Positions 41,776 through 50,154 of a DNA stretch of 64,000 bases are shown here, one piece after another. The notes under the pieces are model-generated. The model was not told the origin of the DNA, did not search any database, and was given only the letters and a program-made list of their open reading frames with translations. Made by a program: the position numbers and the translations under genes. Position 1 is the first letter of the stretch, and each line of letters starts with the position of its first letter. Origin of the DNA: Bradyrhizobium sp. MOS003 (lineage in GTDB: Bacteria; Pseudomonadota; Alphaproteobacteria; Rhizobiales; Xanthobacteraceae); NCBI RefSeq assembly GCF_003020125.1, contig NZ_PYFW01000004.1, positions 434,001 to 498,000 of the forward strand, in the 5' to 3' direction.

Positions 41776-43272
41776 TCAGCCGACCGACCCTTCGAGCGAG
41801 ATCGAGATCAGCTTCTGCGCTTCCACCGCGAATTCCATCGGCAGTTGCTGCAGCACGTCCTTGACGAAGCCGTTGACGACGAGGCCGACCGCCTCTTCCT
41901 GGCTGAGCCCGCGCTGGATGCAGTAGAACAGCACGTCCTCGGAGATCTTCGAGGTCGTCGCCTCGTGCTCGAACGTCGCCGACGAGTTCTTGGCCTCGAT
42001 GTAGGGCACGGTGTGCGCGCCGCATTTGTCGCCGATCAGCAGCGAGTCGCAGGCGGTGAAGTTGCGCGCGCCGGTCGCCTTGCGGTGCGCCGTCACCAGT
42101 CCACGATAGGTGTTCTGCGACTTGCCGGCGGCAATGCCTTTGGAGATGATGCGGCTCGACGTGTTCTTGCCGAGATGGATCATCTTGGTGCCGCTGTCGA
42201 CCTGCTGGTAACCGTTCGAGATCGCGATCGAGTAGAACTCGCCGCTGGAATTGTCGCCGCGCAGGATGCAGCTCGGATATTTCCAGGTGATCGCGGAGCC
42301 GGTCTCGACCTGGGTCCAGGAAATCTTGGAGCGGTCGCCACGGCAGTCGCCACGCTTGGTGACGAAATTGTAGATGCCGCCCTTGCCTTCCGAATTGCCG
42401 GGGTACCAGTTCTGCACCGTCGAATATTTGATCTCGGCATCGTCATGCGCGACGAGTTCGACCACGGCGGCATGCAGCTGGTTCTCGTCGCGCTGCGGTG
42501 CGGTGCAGCCTTCGAGGTAGGAGACGTAAGCGCCCTTGTCGGCGATGATCAGCGTGCGCTCGAACTGGCCGGTGTTGCGCTCGTTGATGCGGAAATAGGT
42601 CGACAGCTCCATCGGGCAGCGCACGCCCGGCGGCACGTAGACGAACGAGCCGTCGGAGAACACCGCCGAGTTCAGCGTCGCGTAGAAATTGTCCGAGGTC
42701 GGAACAACGGAGCCGAGATACTTCTGCACCAGCTCGGGATGCTCGCGGATCGCTTCCGAGATCGGCATGAAGATCACACCGGCCTTCTTCAGCTCCGCCT
42801 TGAAGGTGGTCGCGACCGAAACCGAGTCGAATACGGCATCGACCGCGATCTTGCGGCGCGTCGGGTCTTCCTCGCCGGGCTTGGGCTCGACGCCTTCGAG
42901 CATGGCGACTTCCCGCAAGGGTATGCCGAGCTTCTCGTAGGTCTTCAGGATCTCCGGATCGATCTCGTCGAGCGAGGTGATCGTCTTCTTCGGCTTCGGC
43001 GCCGAATAGTAATAGAGGTCCTGGAAGTCGATCTTGGGATAGTCGACGCGGGCCCAGGTCGGCTCGGTCATGGTCAGCCAGCGCCGATAGGCCTCCAGCC
43101 GCCACTGGAGCATCCAGGCGGGCTCGTTCTTCTTCTCGGAGATGAACTTGACGGTCTCTTCCGACAGCCCCTTGGGGGCCTTGTCGGACTCGATCAGGGT
43201 CTCAAACCCATAGCGGTATTGGTCGACGTCGATGCGCTTGACGCGCTCGACCGTCTCTTGCACGGCTGGCAT
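41776..43272 (-). CDS. sufB: Fe-S cluster assembly scaffold SufB
   Basis: 498 residues from the ATG at 43272, with GGAGGATAG before it. Conserved blocks include YRYGFETLIESDKAPKG, TYFRINERNTGQFERTLI, EGCTAPQRDENQLHAAVVEL with cluster-relevant Cys, and GDKCGAHTVPYIEAKN plus EHEATTSKISEDVLFYC near the end. SufB is the main assembly scaffold. It is the first of the sufBCDSTA block, 125 bases downstream of nifS, and that gap contains possible regulatory sites. Confidence 0.97.
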   Translation of the reverse strand: MPAVQETVERVKRIDVDQYRYGFETLIESDKAPKGLSEETVKFISEKKNEPAWMLQWRLEAYRRWLTMTEPTWARVDYPKIDFQDLYYYSAPKPKKTITSLDEIDPEILKTYEKLGIPLREVAMLEGVEPKPGEEDPTRRKIAVDAVFDSVSVATTFKAELKKAGVIFMPISEAIREHPELVQKYLGSVVPTSDNFYATLNSAVFSDGSFVYVPPGVRCPMELSTYFRINERNTGQFERTLIIADKGAYVSYLEGCTAPQRDENQLHAAVVELVAHDDAEIKYSTVQNWYPGNSEGKGGIYNFVTKRGDCRGDRSKISWTQVETGSAITWKYPSCILRGDNSSGEFYSIAISNGYQQVDSGTKMIHLGKNTSSRIISKGIAAGKSQNTYRGLVTAHRKATGARNFTACDSLLIGDKCGAHTVPYIEAKNSSATFEHEATTSKISEDVLFYCIQRGLSQEEAVGLVVNGFVKDVLQQLPMEFAVEAQKLISISLEGSVG

Positions 43273-43324
43273 TCTATCCTCCGCTCGCGGTTTCAAGGAC
43301 CGCGGTGGATCAAACTCGGACGAG

Positions 43325-43348
43325 TATTACGATGTCTATTACGATGTT
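43325..43348. repeat. 12-bp tandem repeat upstream of sufB
   Basis: TATTACGATGTC at 43325-43336 is repeated as TATTACGATGTT at 43337-43348, directly adjoining. The pair lies 53-76 bases before the sufB start codon in an AT-rich patch, a position suited to regulator binding. Confidence 0.6.
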
Positions 43349-43368
43349 TTTTGGCGGAAAGCACGGGC

Positions 43369-43383
43369 TTAGAACCGTTCAAG
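43369..43383. promoter_or_regulatory. Possible Irr-type iron-control element upstream of sufB
   Basis: TTAGAA CCG TTCAAG contains the inverted GAAC C GTTC core and resembles the alphaproteobacterial iron control element TTTAGAA-N3-TTCTAAA on one side. Irr and RirA control suf genes in this group. Only the left half matches well. Confidence 0.35.
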
Positions 43384-43397
43384 CCCTGTTTCATCGC

Positions 43398-44537
43398 CTA
43401 TCCCTTAAGTAGGGTATTACCGAGCTTTCGCCAAGCCTCTAACGCCCTGTTGATGTCATCTGGTTCCGTGGACCAGCCCAGACTGAGGCGCACCGCTCCC
43501 TGGGCCACGGCGGGATCGTACCCCATGGCCGACAGCACGTGGGACGGCTGGACCTTGCCCGAGGAACAGGCCGAACCCGAGGAGACTGCGATACCTTCGA
43601 GGTCAAAGCCGATCACGGCGGTCTCGGCCTTGAGGCCTGGCGCGGCGAAAAGGACGGTATTCGGCAACCGCTCCACCTCATCCGAGAAGATGGTTGCGCC
43701 GGCGATTCCCCGGATGCCGTTTTCCAAGCGAATTCTAAGGGTTGCTATCTGCTCCGCATCTTCCGAAAGAGTCTGAAGCGCGGCCTTCACCGCTGCGCCG
43801 AAGCCGGCGATTCCCGCAACATTCTCGGTTCCGGCGCGTCGGTTCAGCTCCTGGCCGCCTCCGCGCAGCAAAGGCTCCAATCCGCTCAGTCCCTCCGCCA
43901 CGACCAGGGCCCCGACACCCTTGGGGCCGCCGACCTTATGTGCAGAAAAAGTCGCAAGATCCACGCCCACAGTGTTGATCTCGAACGGAATTTTCCCGAG
44001 CGCCTGGATCGCATCAACGTGCAGGATGCCGTTGGCCTCGTGGACGATCCGGGCGACCTCCGCGACCGGCTGGAGCGCGCCGGTTTCGTTGTTCGCGGCC
44101 ATGACGGACACCAAGGCTGGAGGGCCGTCAGCGAGCAGGCCCCTGAGACGGTCGAGATCGACCACACCGGACCGCAGCACCGGGATCAGACCGATCTTGT
44201 CCGCCGGGAACCGGCCGCCGGCGAGCACCGAAGCATGCTCCACGGCCGAGACCAGCAGCCGTTCGACCGGGCCGCCGGATGACCGCCGCAGGCCAGGCGA
44301 CAGCGCCAGCGCGTTGGCTTCCGTTCCAGCGGAGGTGAAGACGACGTTCCGCGGCAGCGCCCCGACCGCCGCGGCAAGGGCGGCGCGGGCGTCCTCGACC
44401 AGCCGCCGTGCCTCGCGCCCCTCGGCATGGATCGAGGATGGGTTGCCGACCAGGTCGAAGGCGGCGAGCATTGCGCGTCGCGCTTCCGCGCGCAGCGGCG
44501 TGGTCGCATTCCAGTCGAGATAAACGCGGTTCCGCAT
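43398..44537 (-). CDS. nifS: Cysteine desulfurase, NifS/IscS-like (group I)
   Basis: 379 residues. VYLDWNATTPLRAEARRAM opens as in NifS/IscS; PLP Lys is in FSAHKVGGPKGVG; the catalytic Cys is in SSGSACSSGK, the long flexible loop of group I. The operon therefore has two desulfurases of different groups (this and sufS). It starts with a near-leaderless context: TATAAT occurs only 5 bases before the ATG. An alpha/beta hydrolase gene diverges from it. Confidence 0.94.
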   Translation of the reverse strand: MRNRVYLDWNATTPLRAEARRAMLAAFDLVGNPSSIHAEGREARRLVEDARAALAAAVGALPRNVVFTSAGTEANALALSPGLRRSSGGPVERLLVSAVEHASVLAGGRFPADKIGLIPVLRSGVVDLDRLRGLLADGPPALVSVMAANNETGALQPVAEVARIVHEANGILHVDAIQALGKIPFEINTVGVDLATFSAHKVGGPKGVGALVVAEGLSGLEPLLRGGGQELNRRAGTENVAGIAGFGAAVKAALQTLSEDAEQIATLRIRLENGIRGIAGATIFSDEVERLPNTVLFAAPGLKAETAVIGFDLEGIAVSSGSACSSGKVQPSHVLSAMGYDPAVAQGAVRLSLGWSTEPDDINRALEAWRKLGNTLLKG

Positions 44538-44889
44538 GTAGTATTATATTACCTTGCTTGGGAAACCCTGCCAGTAAGACCCCCGTCTGGTCCGACATGG
44601 CGCCCCGGCACGCGCTTGGCAACGGGCGATTCCATGTCCGCGGCAGCCGATGACGCGACCATGACACGCTAACATCTTGAGCCCATTGAGTGATGTTCAA
44701 GATGCTTGCTTTTTGACCCTCAGCCTATGTTAGAACCCGCACCGTCAAGTCACCGCGCGCCTTCAGCGCATCACCGCAAGGCGCGCCTTCTCACCCTTCA
44801 TTCGCGCTTCCGTCGGCACCCGCCGACGAGGCCACAATCGGTTGATTGCCGAGGATCGTCGCTCCAGCAAATCAATCAAGAGATCATCG
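44538..44889. other. Divergent intergenic region between nifS and the hydrolase
   Basis: No gene is supported. The side next to nifS holds TAATATAATACTAC with a TATAAT 5 bases before the ATG on the minus strand. The side toward the hydrolase has TTTTTGACC and TATGTTAGAAC near 44711-44738, loosely promoter-like but with wrong spacing. It could hold promoters for both directions. Confidence 0.4.
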
Positions 44890-45537
44890 ATGCCTGAAGT
44901 CATTTTCACTGGCCCTGCCGGCCGTCTCGAAGGCCGCTATCACCCGGCCAAGCAGAAGAACGCGCCGATCGCGATGATCCTGCATCCGCATCCGCAGTTT
45001 CACGGCACGATGAACCATCAGATCGTGTACCAGTGCTACTATGCGTTCGCGCATCGCGGCTTCTCGGTGCTACGCTTCAATTTCCGCGGCGTCGGCCGCA
45101 GCCAGGGCTCGTTCGACCACGGTACCGGCGAATTGTCGGATGCCGCCGCAGCCCTCGACTGGGCGCAGACCATCAATCCCGAAGCGCGCGCTTGCTGGGT
45201 CGCCGGCTTCTCCTTCGGCGCCTGGATCGGCATGCAGCTGTTGATGCGCCGCCCCGAGGTCGAGGGCTTCATCTCGATCGCGCCGCCGGCCAATCTCTAC
45301 GACTTCTCGTTCCTTGCGCCCTGCCCGTCCTCGGGCCTGATCGTGCATGGCGAGAAGGATGCGGTGGTGCCGCCCAAGGACGTCAACACGCTGGTCGAGA
45401 AGTTGAAGACGCAGAAGGGCATCGTGATCGACCAGCAGGTCATCCCCGGCGCCAATCACTTCTTCGACGCCAAGCTCGAGCCGCTGATGGAAACCATCAC
45501 GGCGTATCTCGACATGCGCCTCGCCAACGTGCGTTAA
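44890..45537 (+). CDS. Alpha/beta hydrolase (dienelactone-hydrolase-like)
   Basis: 215 residues from the ATG at 44890. The nucleophile elbow is GFSFGAWIG (Ser), HPHPQFHGTMNH lies near residue 30, the acid is in VHGEKDAVVPP and the base in PGANHFF. It belongs to a small hydrolase family conserved in alphaproteobacteria, related to CocE/DLH-type esterases, with no fixed substrate. It is divergent to nifS. A palindromic repeat follows the stop codon. Confidence 0.85.
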   Translation: MPEVIFTGPAGRLEGRYHPAKQKNAPIAMILHPHPQFHGTMNHQIVYQCYYAFAHRGFSVLRFNFRGVGRSQGSFDHGTGELSDAAAALDWAQTINPEARACWVAGFSFGAWIGMQLLMRRPEVEGFISIAPPANLYDFSFLAPCPSSGLIVHGEKDAVVPPKDVNTLVEKLKTQKGIVIDQQVIPGANHFFDAKLEPLMETITAYLDMRLANVR

Positions 45538-45548
45538 GGCAAGACCTC

Positions 45549-45633
45549 GTAGCCCGGATGGAGCGAACCCAAATCCGGGAAACTCCAGCCGCGCAAGAAG
45601 ACCCGGATTGCGCTCCGCGCCATCCGGGCCACA
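45549..45633. repeat. Palindromic intergenic repeat (CCCGGATGG family)
   Basis: GCCCGGATGG (45552-45561) pairs with CCATCCGGGC (45620-45629), with an inner AATCCGGG/CCCGGATT pairing. It lies between the convergent hydrolase and SMR genes and may terminate both. It looks like another repeat family of the genus. Confidence 0.75.
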
Positions 45634-45642
45634 CGTGACGGC

Positions 45643-45966
45643 TCAAGCCAGCTTGAGTGCGGCGATCCCCGTCAACACGAGCGCGATGCCGATCATCTTC
45701 ATCGCGCTCAAGGTCTCGCCGAACAGTGCGACGCCCACGATGAACGTGCCGGCCGCGCCGATGCCGGTCCACACCGAATAGGCGACGCCGACCTCGAGCA
45801 CTTTCAAGGCACGCCCGAGCAAGACGACGAAAGCTGCGAGCAGCACGAGCGACGCCATGCTCCAGCCGGGCCGCGTGTAGCCTTCCGCATATTTCATCGA
45901 GATCGCCCAGCCGACATCGAGCACGCCGGCAATCACCAGCATCAGCCAGGCCAGAGATGGCGACAT
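45643..45966 (-). CDS. Small multidrug resistance/guanidinium exporter (SugE/Gdx-like)
   Basis: 107 residues, four transmembrane helices. The pattern WLMLVIAGVLDVGWAISMKY, AYSVWTGIGAAGTFIVG and the LxGE element in VALFGETLSAMKM is SugE/Gdx-like. The essential membrane Glu of helix 1 (GLLEV in E. coli SugE) is replaced by Asp (GVLDV), which is rare and could change transport. It follows the GST gene by 10 bases, so the two are likely one operon. Start at 45966; a longer frame overlaps the GST gene. Confidence 0.88.
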   Translation of the reverse strand: MSPSLAWLMLVIAGVLDVGWAISMKYAEGYTRPGWSMASLVLLAAFVVLLGRALKVLEVGVAYSVWTGIGAAGTFIVGVALFGETLSAMKMIGIALVLTGIAALKLA

Positions 45967-45976
45967 CGCAACGTAC

Positions 45977-46654
45977 TCAGGCGGCGAGCTTGAGTAGATG
46001 CGCGTCGTGACGCACCAGGAACGCGCGCAGCAATTGCGGATAGTCGGCGCCGACGGCGACGCGCACGTTAGGGCGCTTCGCAAGTTCGGCCCGCCACGCG
46101 CGCACCTTGGGTAGATCCTTGAAGATGCCGAGTTCGGTCAGTTCGTCGAACACATCGAAATAACGGAAGATGGGTGCGAACACCGCATCGACGAGGCTGA
46201 ACGCTTCGCTGGTGAAGAACGGCCCTGCGCCAAGCGCGGCTTCCACGCGCGCGAATTTCGCCACGAGCGCCTGACGCTTGCTCTCGAACGTCGCCGGATC
46301 AGTCGTCGTCTCCAGTCCCCAGAGATCGCCGAGGATCGCCGAGCCGAACTCCATCCAGGCGCGATGCTCGGCGCGCCTCAACGCATCCGCCGGATGCAGC
46401 TTGAGGCCCGCTTGCGTCTCCTCGATGTATTCACAGATCACGTTGCTCTCGAACAGCGCGACCTCGCCCGTGTCAGTCGTCACCACCAGCACCGGCACCT
46501 TGCCGAGCGGCGAGAGTTTCAGGAACCAGTCGGGCTTGTTGGCGAGATCGATATCGATCCGCTCGAACGGCACGCCCTTCTCCTTCAGCGCGATCACGGC
46601 GCGCTGCACGTAGGGGCAAAGCTTGTGGCTGATGAGTTTCAGTGACGCGGTCAT
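45977..46654 (-). CDS. Glutathione S-transferase family protein
   Basis: 225 residues from the ATG at 46654. The thioredoxin-like N domain begins SLKLISHKLCPYVQRAVIAL, with the CPYVQ motif of the omega/beta-like and stringent-starvation-like GSTs; SPLGKVPVLVV and FESNVICEYIEE are the glutathione-site elements. The C-terminal helical domain contains FTSEAFSLVDAVFAPIFRY. It may conjugate or reduce electrophiles. Two palindromes lie in front of it, and an SMR exporter follows, so detoxification plus export is a reasonable inference. Confidence 0.88.
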   Translation of the reverse strand: MTASLKLISHKLCPYVQRAVIALKEKGVPFERIDIDLANKPDWFLKLSPLGKVPVLVVTTDTGEVALFESNVICEYIEETQAGLKLHPADALRRAEHRAWMEFGSAILGDLWGLETTTDPATFESKRQALVAKFARVEAALGAGPFFTSEAFSLVDAVFAPIFRYFDVFDELTELGIFKDLPKVRAWRAELAKRPNVRVAVGADYPQLLRAFLVRHDAHLLKLAA

Positions 46655-46689
46655 GGCCAAGATCCCGGGGTTCGATCCATCCAAGATAG

Positions 46690-46729
46690 ATGCAGTTGCA
46701 TGCACCTGTCAAGATCAATGCACTTGCAT
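46690..46729. promoter_or_regulatory. Twin palindromic operator upstream of the GST gene
   Basis: ATGCAGTTGCAT (46690-46701) and ATGCACTTGCAT (46718-46729) are two copies of ATGCA-NT-TGCAT, 28 bases apart start to start, and the nearest one is 35 bases before the GST start codon. Paired palindromes of this kind are common for HxlR or MarR-type repressors. No such regulator gene is adjacent. Confidence 0.65.
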
Positions 46730-46784
46730 TAATTCAGCGTCGAACAATCCCCCTGCCCGCCATCGGCGTAGACATCGGCAGGCG

Positions 46785-47450
46785 GCGGGCAAAACACCCA
46801 AAATCCGTCAATCCCCGCGCACAAAAATATTCCACTTTCCCGAATTTCGGATTTGTGGCATATGCCCGTCATCCCGGCCCTGCCAGAGGGGCGTTTCGCG
46901 ATCGTCACGAGATGCGGGCCGGGGTGCGGTGGACGCGGTAGCGCCGGCGCGGTGTGCGTGAGGACAGGGCGGGCGACCGTGAGTCCCGGCACGACGCGCA
47001 TACGACACGGCGCGGTCACAGCGGTTTGGTCGACGGTCCGGGGGGCACACGCAAGCCCCGGTCGCTGAGGCCAAGCCGTCCGCGGACGGAGAAGTCGTGT
47101 GGTCCCGGCGCCCGGGGTTCTGGCGCCAAGGCTCGCGGCGATGTGGCGGCCCAACCGGGCCCTCACATCGATCAGCCGTGAGGCGACGGGGGCAATAGTG
47201 CAACGCTCCCCGAGGAGAGCACGAAGGACACCGTTAAAACCATCCGCGCAGGGAAGGCCGGGCGACCGGCACACCTGTGGTCCACCCCGTGTGCGTTCTT
47301 ATCGCCCACGGACCTGCGGGTGCCGCCGGCGCCCGGCCTTCCCTGTGCCCTTTGGCAATTTGGGCGCAAGACGGCAGCAAAGCTCGGGCGAAACGCGCCG
47401 CGAGATCGCAAAGGCATGTCTGCGATGAAGGTCCTCTGTTGATAGAACGA
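46785..47450. repeat. Large non-coding palindromic element of about 650 nt
   Basis: This stretch lacks a credible gene on either strand. It begins near GCGGGCAAAACACCC and contains ACACCGTTAAAACCATCC and a 16-bp perfect inverted repeat (CAGGGAAGGCCGGGCG at 47249-47264 with its complement at 47330-47345, 65 bases apart). I recall very similar text, including the GTTAAAACCAT and GGGAAGGCC portions, scattered through Bradyrhizobium genomes, so it appears to be an interspersed repeat, possibly transcribed as a structured RNA. Boundaries are estimates. Base composition is GC-rich and Asp/Arg-like open frames inside it are shadows. Confidence 0.6.
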
Positions 47451-47467
47451 ACCAGTGCAGCACACTC

Positions 47468-47553
47468 CGTCATTGCGAGCGCAGCGAAGCAATCCAGAAT
47501 CTTTCCGCGCCGGCAGTCTGGATTGCTTCGTCGCGTCGCTCCTCGCAATGACG
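47468..47553. repeat. 86-nt palindromic repeat, copy B
   Basis: Same family as 37461-37546: CGTCATTGCG at the left end pairs with CGCAATGACG at the right; the inner CAGTCTGGATTGCTTCGTCG block is shared with copy A. It lies directly downstream of anmK (stop at 47574) and adjoins the large non-coding element. Confidence 0.85.
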
Positions 47554-47573
47554 TTGAAACATCAGCCCGCCCC

Positions 47574-48677
47574 TCACGGCCGCGCGATCACCCCGCCCGT
47601 CATCGGCATCGGCACCCCCGTGGTGGCCGGATAGGACAAGGGCAGGCCCTTCAGGCCGCGGGCGGCGAGGAAGCCGAAGGCCTGGGCCTCGATGGCGTCG
47701 GAGGCCCAGCCGAGCGTCTCGGCGGCCTCGACGGTAGCCGTTCCCACCCGCTCTCTCAGCATCCGCAGCATGGTGAGGTTGCGCGCGCCGCCGCCGCAGA
47801 CGATCCAGCTCCGCGGCCGGCGTGGCAACAACGGGATGATGCGGGCGATCGCCGCCGCGGTGAAGGCGGTGAGCGTCGCGGCGCCGTCGGCAGGGGCGAC
47901 CTCGCCGAGCCTGAGCGCCGCAAAATCGTTGCGGTCGAGCGATTTCGGCGGAGGCAGCGCGAAGAACGGCCGTTGCAGCGCGCGGGCAATCCAGGCCTCA
48001 TCGACCTTTCCGAGGCTCGCGAACTTTCCCTCCGCATCGAACGCCTGGTTCATGGTGCGGTACATGAAATCGTCCAGCAGCGCGTTGCCGGGCCCGGTGT
48101 CGCAGGCGATCAGCGTGTCGTTGCCGTCGATATAGGTGATGTTGGAGACGCCGCCGATATTGACGACGACGATTGGCCCCTCGCGATCGAGCGAGTTGGC
48201 GAGCGCGCGGTGGTAGACTGGTACGAAGGGCGCCCCCTGCCCGCCGGCGTCGACGTCGGCGGCGCGGAAATCATGCATCACGGGGATATGGATCGCTTTC
48301 GCCAGCGAGGCGGCGTCACCGATCTGCACCGTCAGCCGCCGCTCGGGGCGATGCAGCACGGTCTGGCCGTGGAAGCCGACGATGTCGATCTCCTCCGGCT
48401 TCATGCGGTTCTGGGCGAAGAAGGCGGCAACCGCCTCGGCATGGGCCCGTGTCACCGCGCGCTCGGCCTCGGCCAGGATGCCCGGCCGGGCGTCACGTTG
48501 CGACAGGTGCACGGCCTCGCTCAGCGCCTGGCGCAGCAGATTGCGCTCCGCCGAGCTATAGGCCCGGTAGCCGGACGGCCCGAACGCCTTCACCTGCTTT
48601 CCATCGGTTTCGATCAGCGCGACATCCACCCCGTCCAGCGAGGTGCCGCTCATCAAACCGAGTGCCGTCAACATCAT
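47574..48677 (-). CDS. anmK: Anhydro-N-acetylmuramic acid kinase
   Basis: 367 residues. ALGLMSGTSLDGVDVALIE is the nucleotide-binding opening, with DIVGFHGQTVLHRP, VVNIGGVSNITYIDG, CDTGPGNALLDDFMY and VCGGGARNLTMLRML as further conserved segments. It phosphorylates anhydro-MurNAc during peptidoglycan recycling. The start is uncertain: the ATG at 48677 has a weak site, and a TTG six codons upstream has GGAGGGG before it. It is divergent to tyrS, the usual arrangement in alphaproteobacteria. Confidence 0.95.
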   Translation of the reverse strand: MMLTALGLMSGTSLDGVDVALIETDGKQVKAFGPSGYRAYSSAERNLLRQALSEAVHLSQRDARPGILAEAERAVTRAHAEAVAAFFAQNRMKPEEIDIVGFHGQTVLHRPERRLTVQIGDAASLAKAIHIPVMHDFRAADVDAGGQGAPFVPVYHRALANSLDREGPIVVVNIGGVSNITYIDGNDTLIACDTGPGNALLDDFMYRTMNQAFDAEGKFASLGKVDEAWIARALQRPFFALPPPKSLDRNDFAALRLGEVAPADGAATLTAFTAAAIARIIPLLPRRPRSWIVCGGGARNLTMLRMLRERVGTATVEAAETLGWASDAIEAQAFGFLAARGLKGLPLSYPATTGVPMPMTGGVIARP

Positions 48678-48843
48678 GGGATCAGCGCCCTTCAAACACC
48701 CCCTCCAGCATGCCGATCTTGTGCCAGAGGGACACATCTTATAATGCCACAGCGCCAAGTGGCGGGCAGCAATCGGGTTCCGGCCGAAGACCCTTAAATT
48801 GCGCCCAAAACAGTAAACCAAGAATTTCTGGGCATGCCGACAG

Positions 48844-50097
48844 ATGACTGCATTTAAATCGGATTTCCTCAATACCCTGCAGGAACGTGGCTTCATCCAC
48901 CAATGCTCCGATTTCGAGGGGCTGGACGCGCTGGCCGCCAAGGGCGAAGCGACCGCCTATGTCGGCTACGATTGCACCGCCCGCTCGCTGCATATCGGCA
49001 ATTACCTCACCATGATGATGCTGCACTGGCTCCAGGAGTCCGGCAACAAGCCGATCACGCTGATGGGCGGCGGCACCACCATGGTGGGCGATCCCTCCGG
49101 CAAGGACGAGACGCGCGCGATGCGCACCGTCGCCGAGATCGAGGCCAACAAGGAATCGATCCGCGGCGTGTTCGCAAAGGTGCTGCGCTATGGCGGGGGC
49201 AAGAGCGACGCAATCATGCTCGACAACGCGGAGTGGCTGACCAGGCTGAACTGGATCGAGATGCTGCGCGACGTCGGCCGACACTTCTCGGTCAACCGCA
49301 TGCTGACCATGGACTCCGTGCGTCTGCGCCTCGAGCGCGAGCAGGAGATGAGCTTCATCGAGTTCAACTACATGGTCTGCCAGGCCTACGACTTCGTCGA
49401 ACTCGCCAAGCGCACCGGCTGCAAATTGCAGATGGGCGGCTCGGACCAGTGGGGCAACATCATCATGGGCGTCGATCTCGGCCGCCGCATGGGTACCCAT
49501 CAGCTGTTCGCGCTGACGACGCCGCTGCTGACGACGGCCTCGGGCGCCAAGATGGGCAAGACGGCGCAAGGCGCGGTCTGGCTCAACGCCGACGCGTTCT
49601 CGCCCTATGATTTCTGGCAATACTGGCGCAACACCGAAGATGCCGACGTCGGCAAATTCCTGAAGCTGTTCACGACGCTGCCGATGGCCGAGATCAGGAA
49701 GCTCGAGGCGCTCGGCGGATCCGAGATCAACGAGGCCAAGAAGGTGCTCGCCACCGAAGCGACCGCGCTGCTGCACGGCCGCGACGCCGCGAACGAGGCA
49801 GCAGAGACCGCGCGCCGCACCTTCGAGGAAGGCGCGCTGGCCGAAACTCTGCCGACCGTAGAAATTCCGCGCGGCGAGCTGGACACCGGCCTCGGCGTGC
49901 TCAACGCCTTCGTCAAGGCGGGCCTCGTTGCCTCCAACGGCGAAGCAAGGCGCCAGATCAAGGGCGGCGGCCTTCGCGTCAACGACGAGCCGGTCACTGA
50001 CGAGAAAATGGCGCTCTCAGCAAGCAATCTGACGCCCGAGGGCGTGATCAAGCTGTCCTTCGGCAAGAAGAAGCACGTCCTGATCAAGCCTGCATAG
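48844..50097 (+). CDS. tyrS: Tyrosyl-tRNA synthetase
   Basis: 417 residues. The class I motifs are LHIGNY for HIGH and KMGKT for KMSKS, with YVGYDCTARSLH, the Tyr-specific QMGGSDQWGNI and LLTTASGAKMGKT. A C-terminal S4 domain (LNAFVKAGLVASNGEARRQIKGGGLRVNDEPV) binds tRNA. It charges tRNA-Tyr. It lies 166 bases from anmK, divergently. Confidence 0.97.
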   Translation: MTAFKSDFLNTLQERGFIHQCSDFEGLDALAAKGEATAYVGYDCTARSLHIGNYLTMMMLHWLQESGNKPITLMGGGTTMVGDPSGKDETRAMRTVAEIEANKESIRGVFAKVLRYGGGKSDAIMLDNAEWLTRLNWIEMLRDVGRHFSVNRMLTMDSVRLRLEREQEMSFIEFNYMVCQAYDFVELAKRTGCKLQMGGSDQWGNIIMGVDLGRRMGTHQLFALTTPLLTTASGAKMGKTAQGAVWLNADAFSPYDFWQYWRNTEDADVGKFLKLFTTLPMAEIRKLEALGGSEINEAKKVLATEATALLHGRDAANEAAETARRTFEEGALAETLPTVEIPRGELDTGLGVLNAFVKAGLVASNGEARRQIKGGGLRVNDEPVTDEKMALSASNLTPEGVIKLSFGKKKHVLIKPA

Positions 50098-50154
50098 GCG
50101 TATGAGCTTTTCGCTGCTTGTCAGGGCATGCGGATGCGCGCTCCCTGACCGGCA

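Noticed and set aside
40930..43776. 948-residue plus-strand open frame opposite sufC, sufB and nifS
   Set aside because: It crosses three well-supported genes and has no recognisable domain; long shadows are common in GC-rich DNA.
44690..44750. TTTTTGACC and TATGTTAGAAC as a promoter for the hydrolase
   Set aside because: The spacing between the boxes is wrong for sigma-70, so I describe it only as promoter-like.
46853..47428. Several 70-130 residue open frames inside the non-coding element
   Set aside because: They overlap on both strands with no site or domain; repeats and palindromes explain the sequence better.
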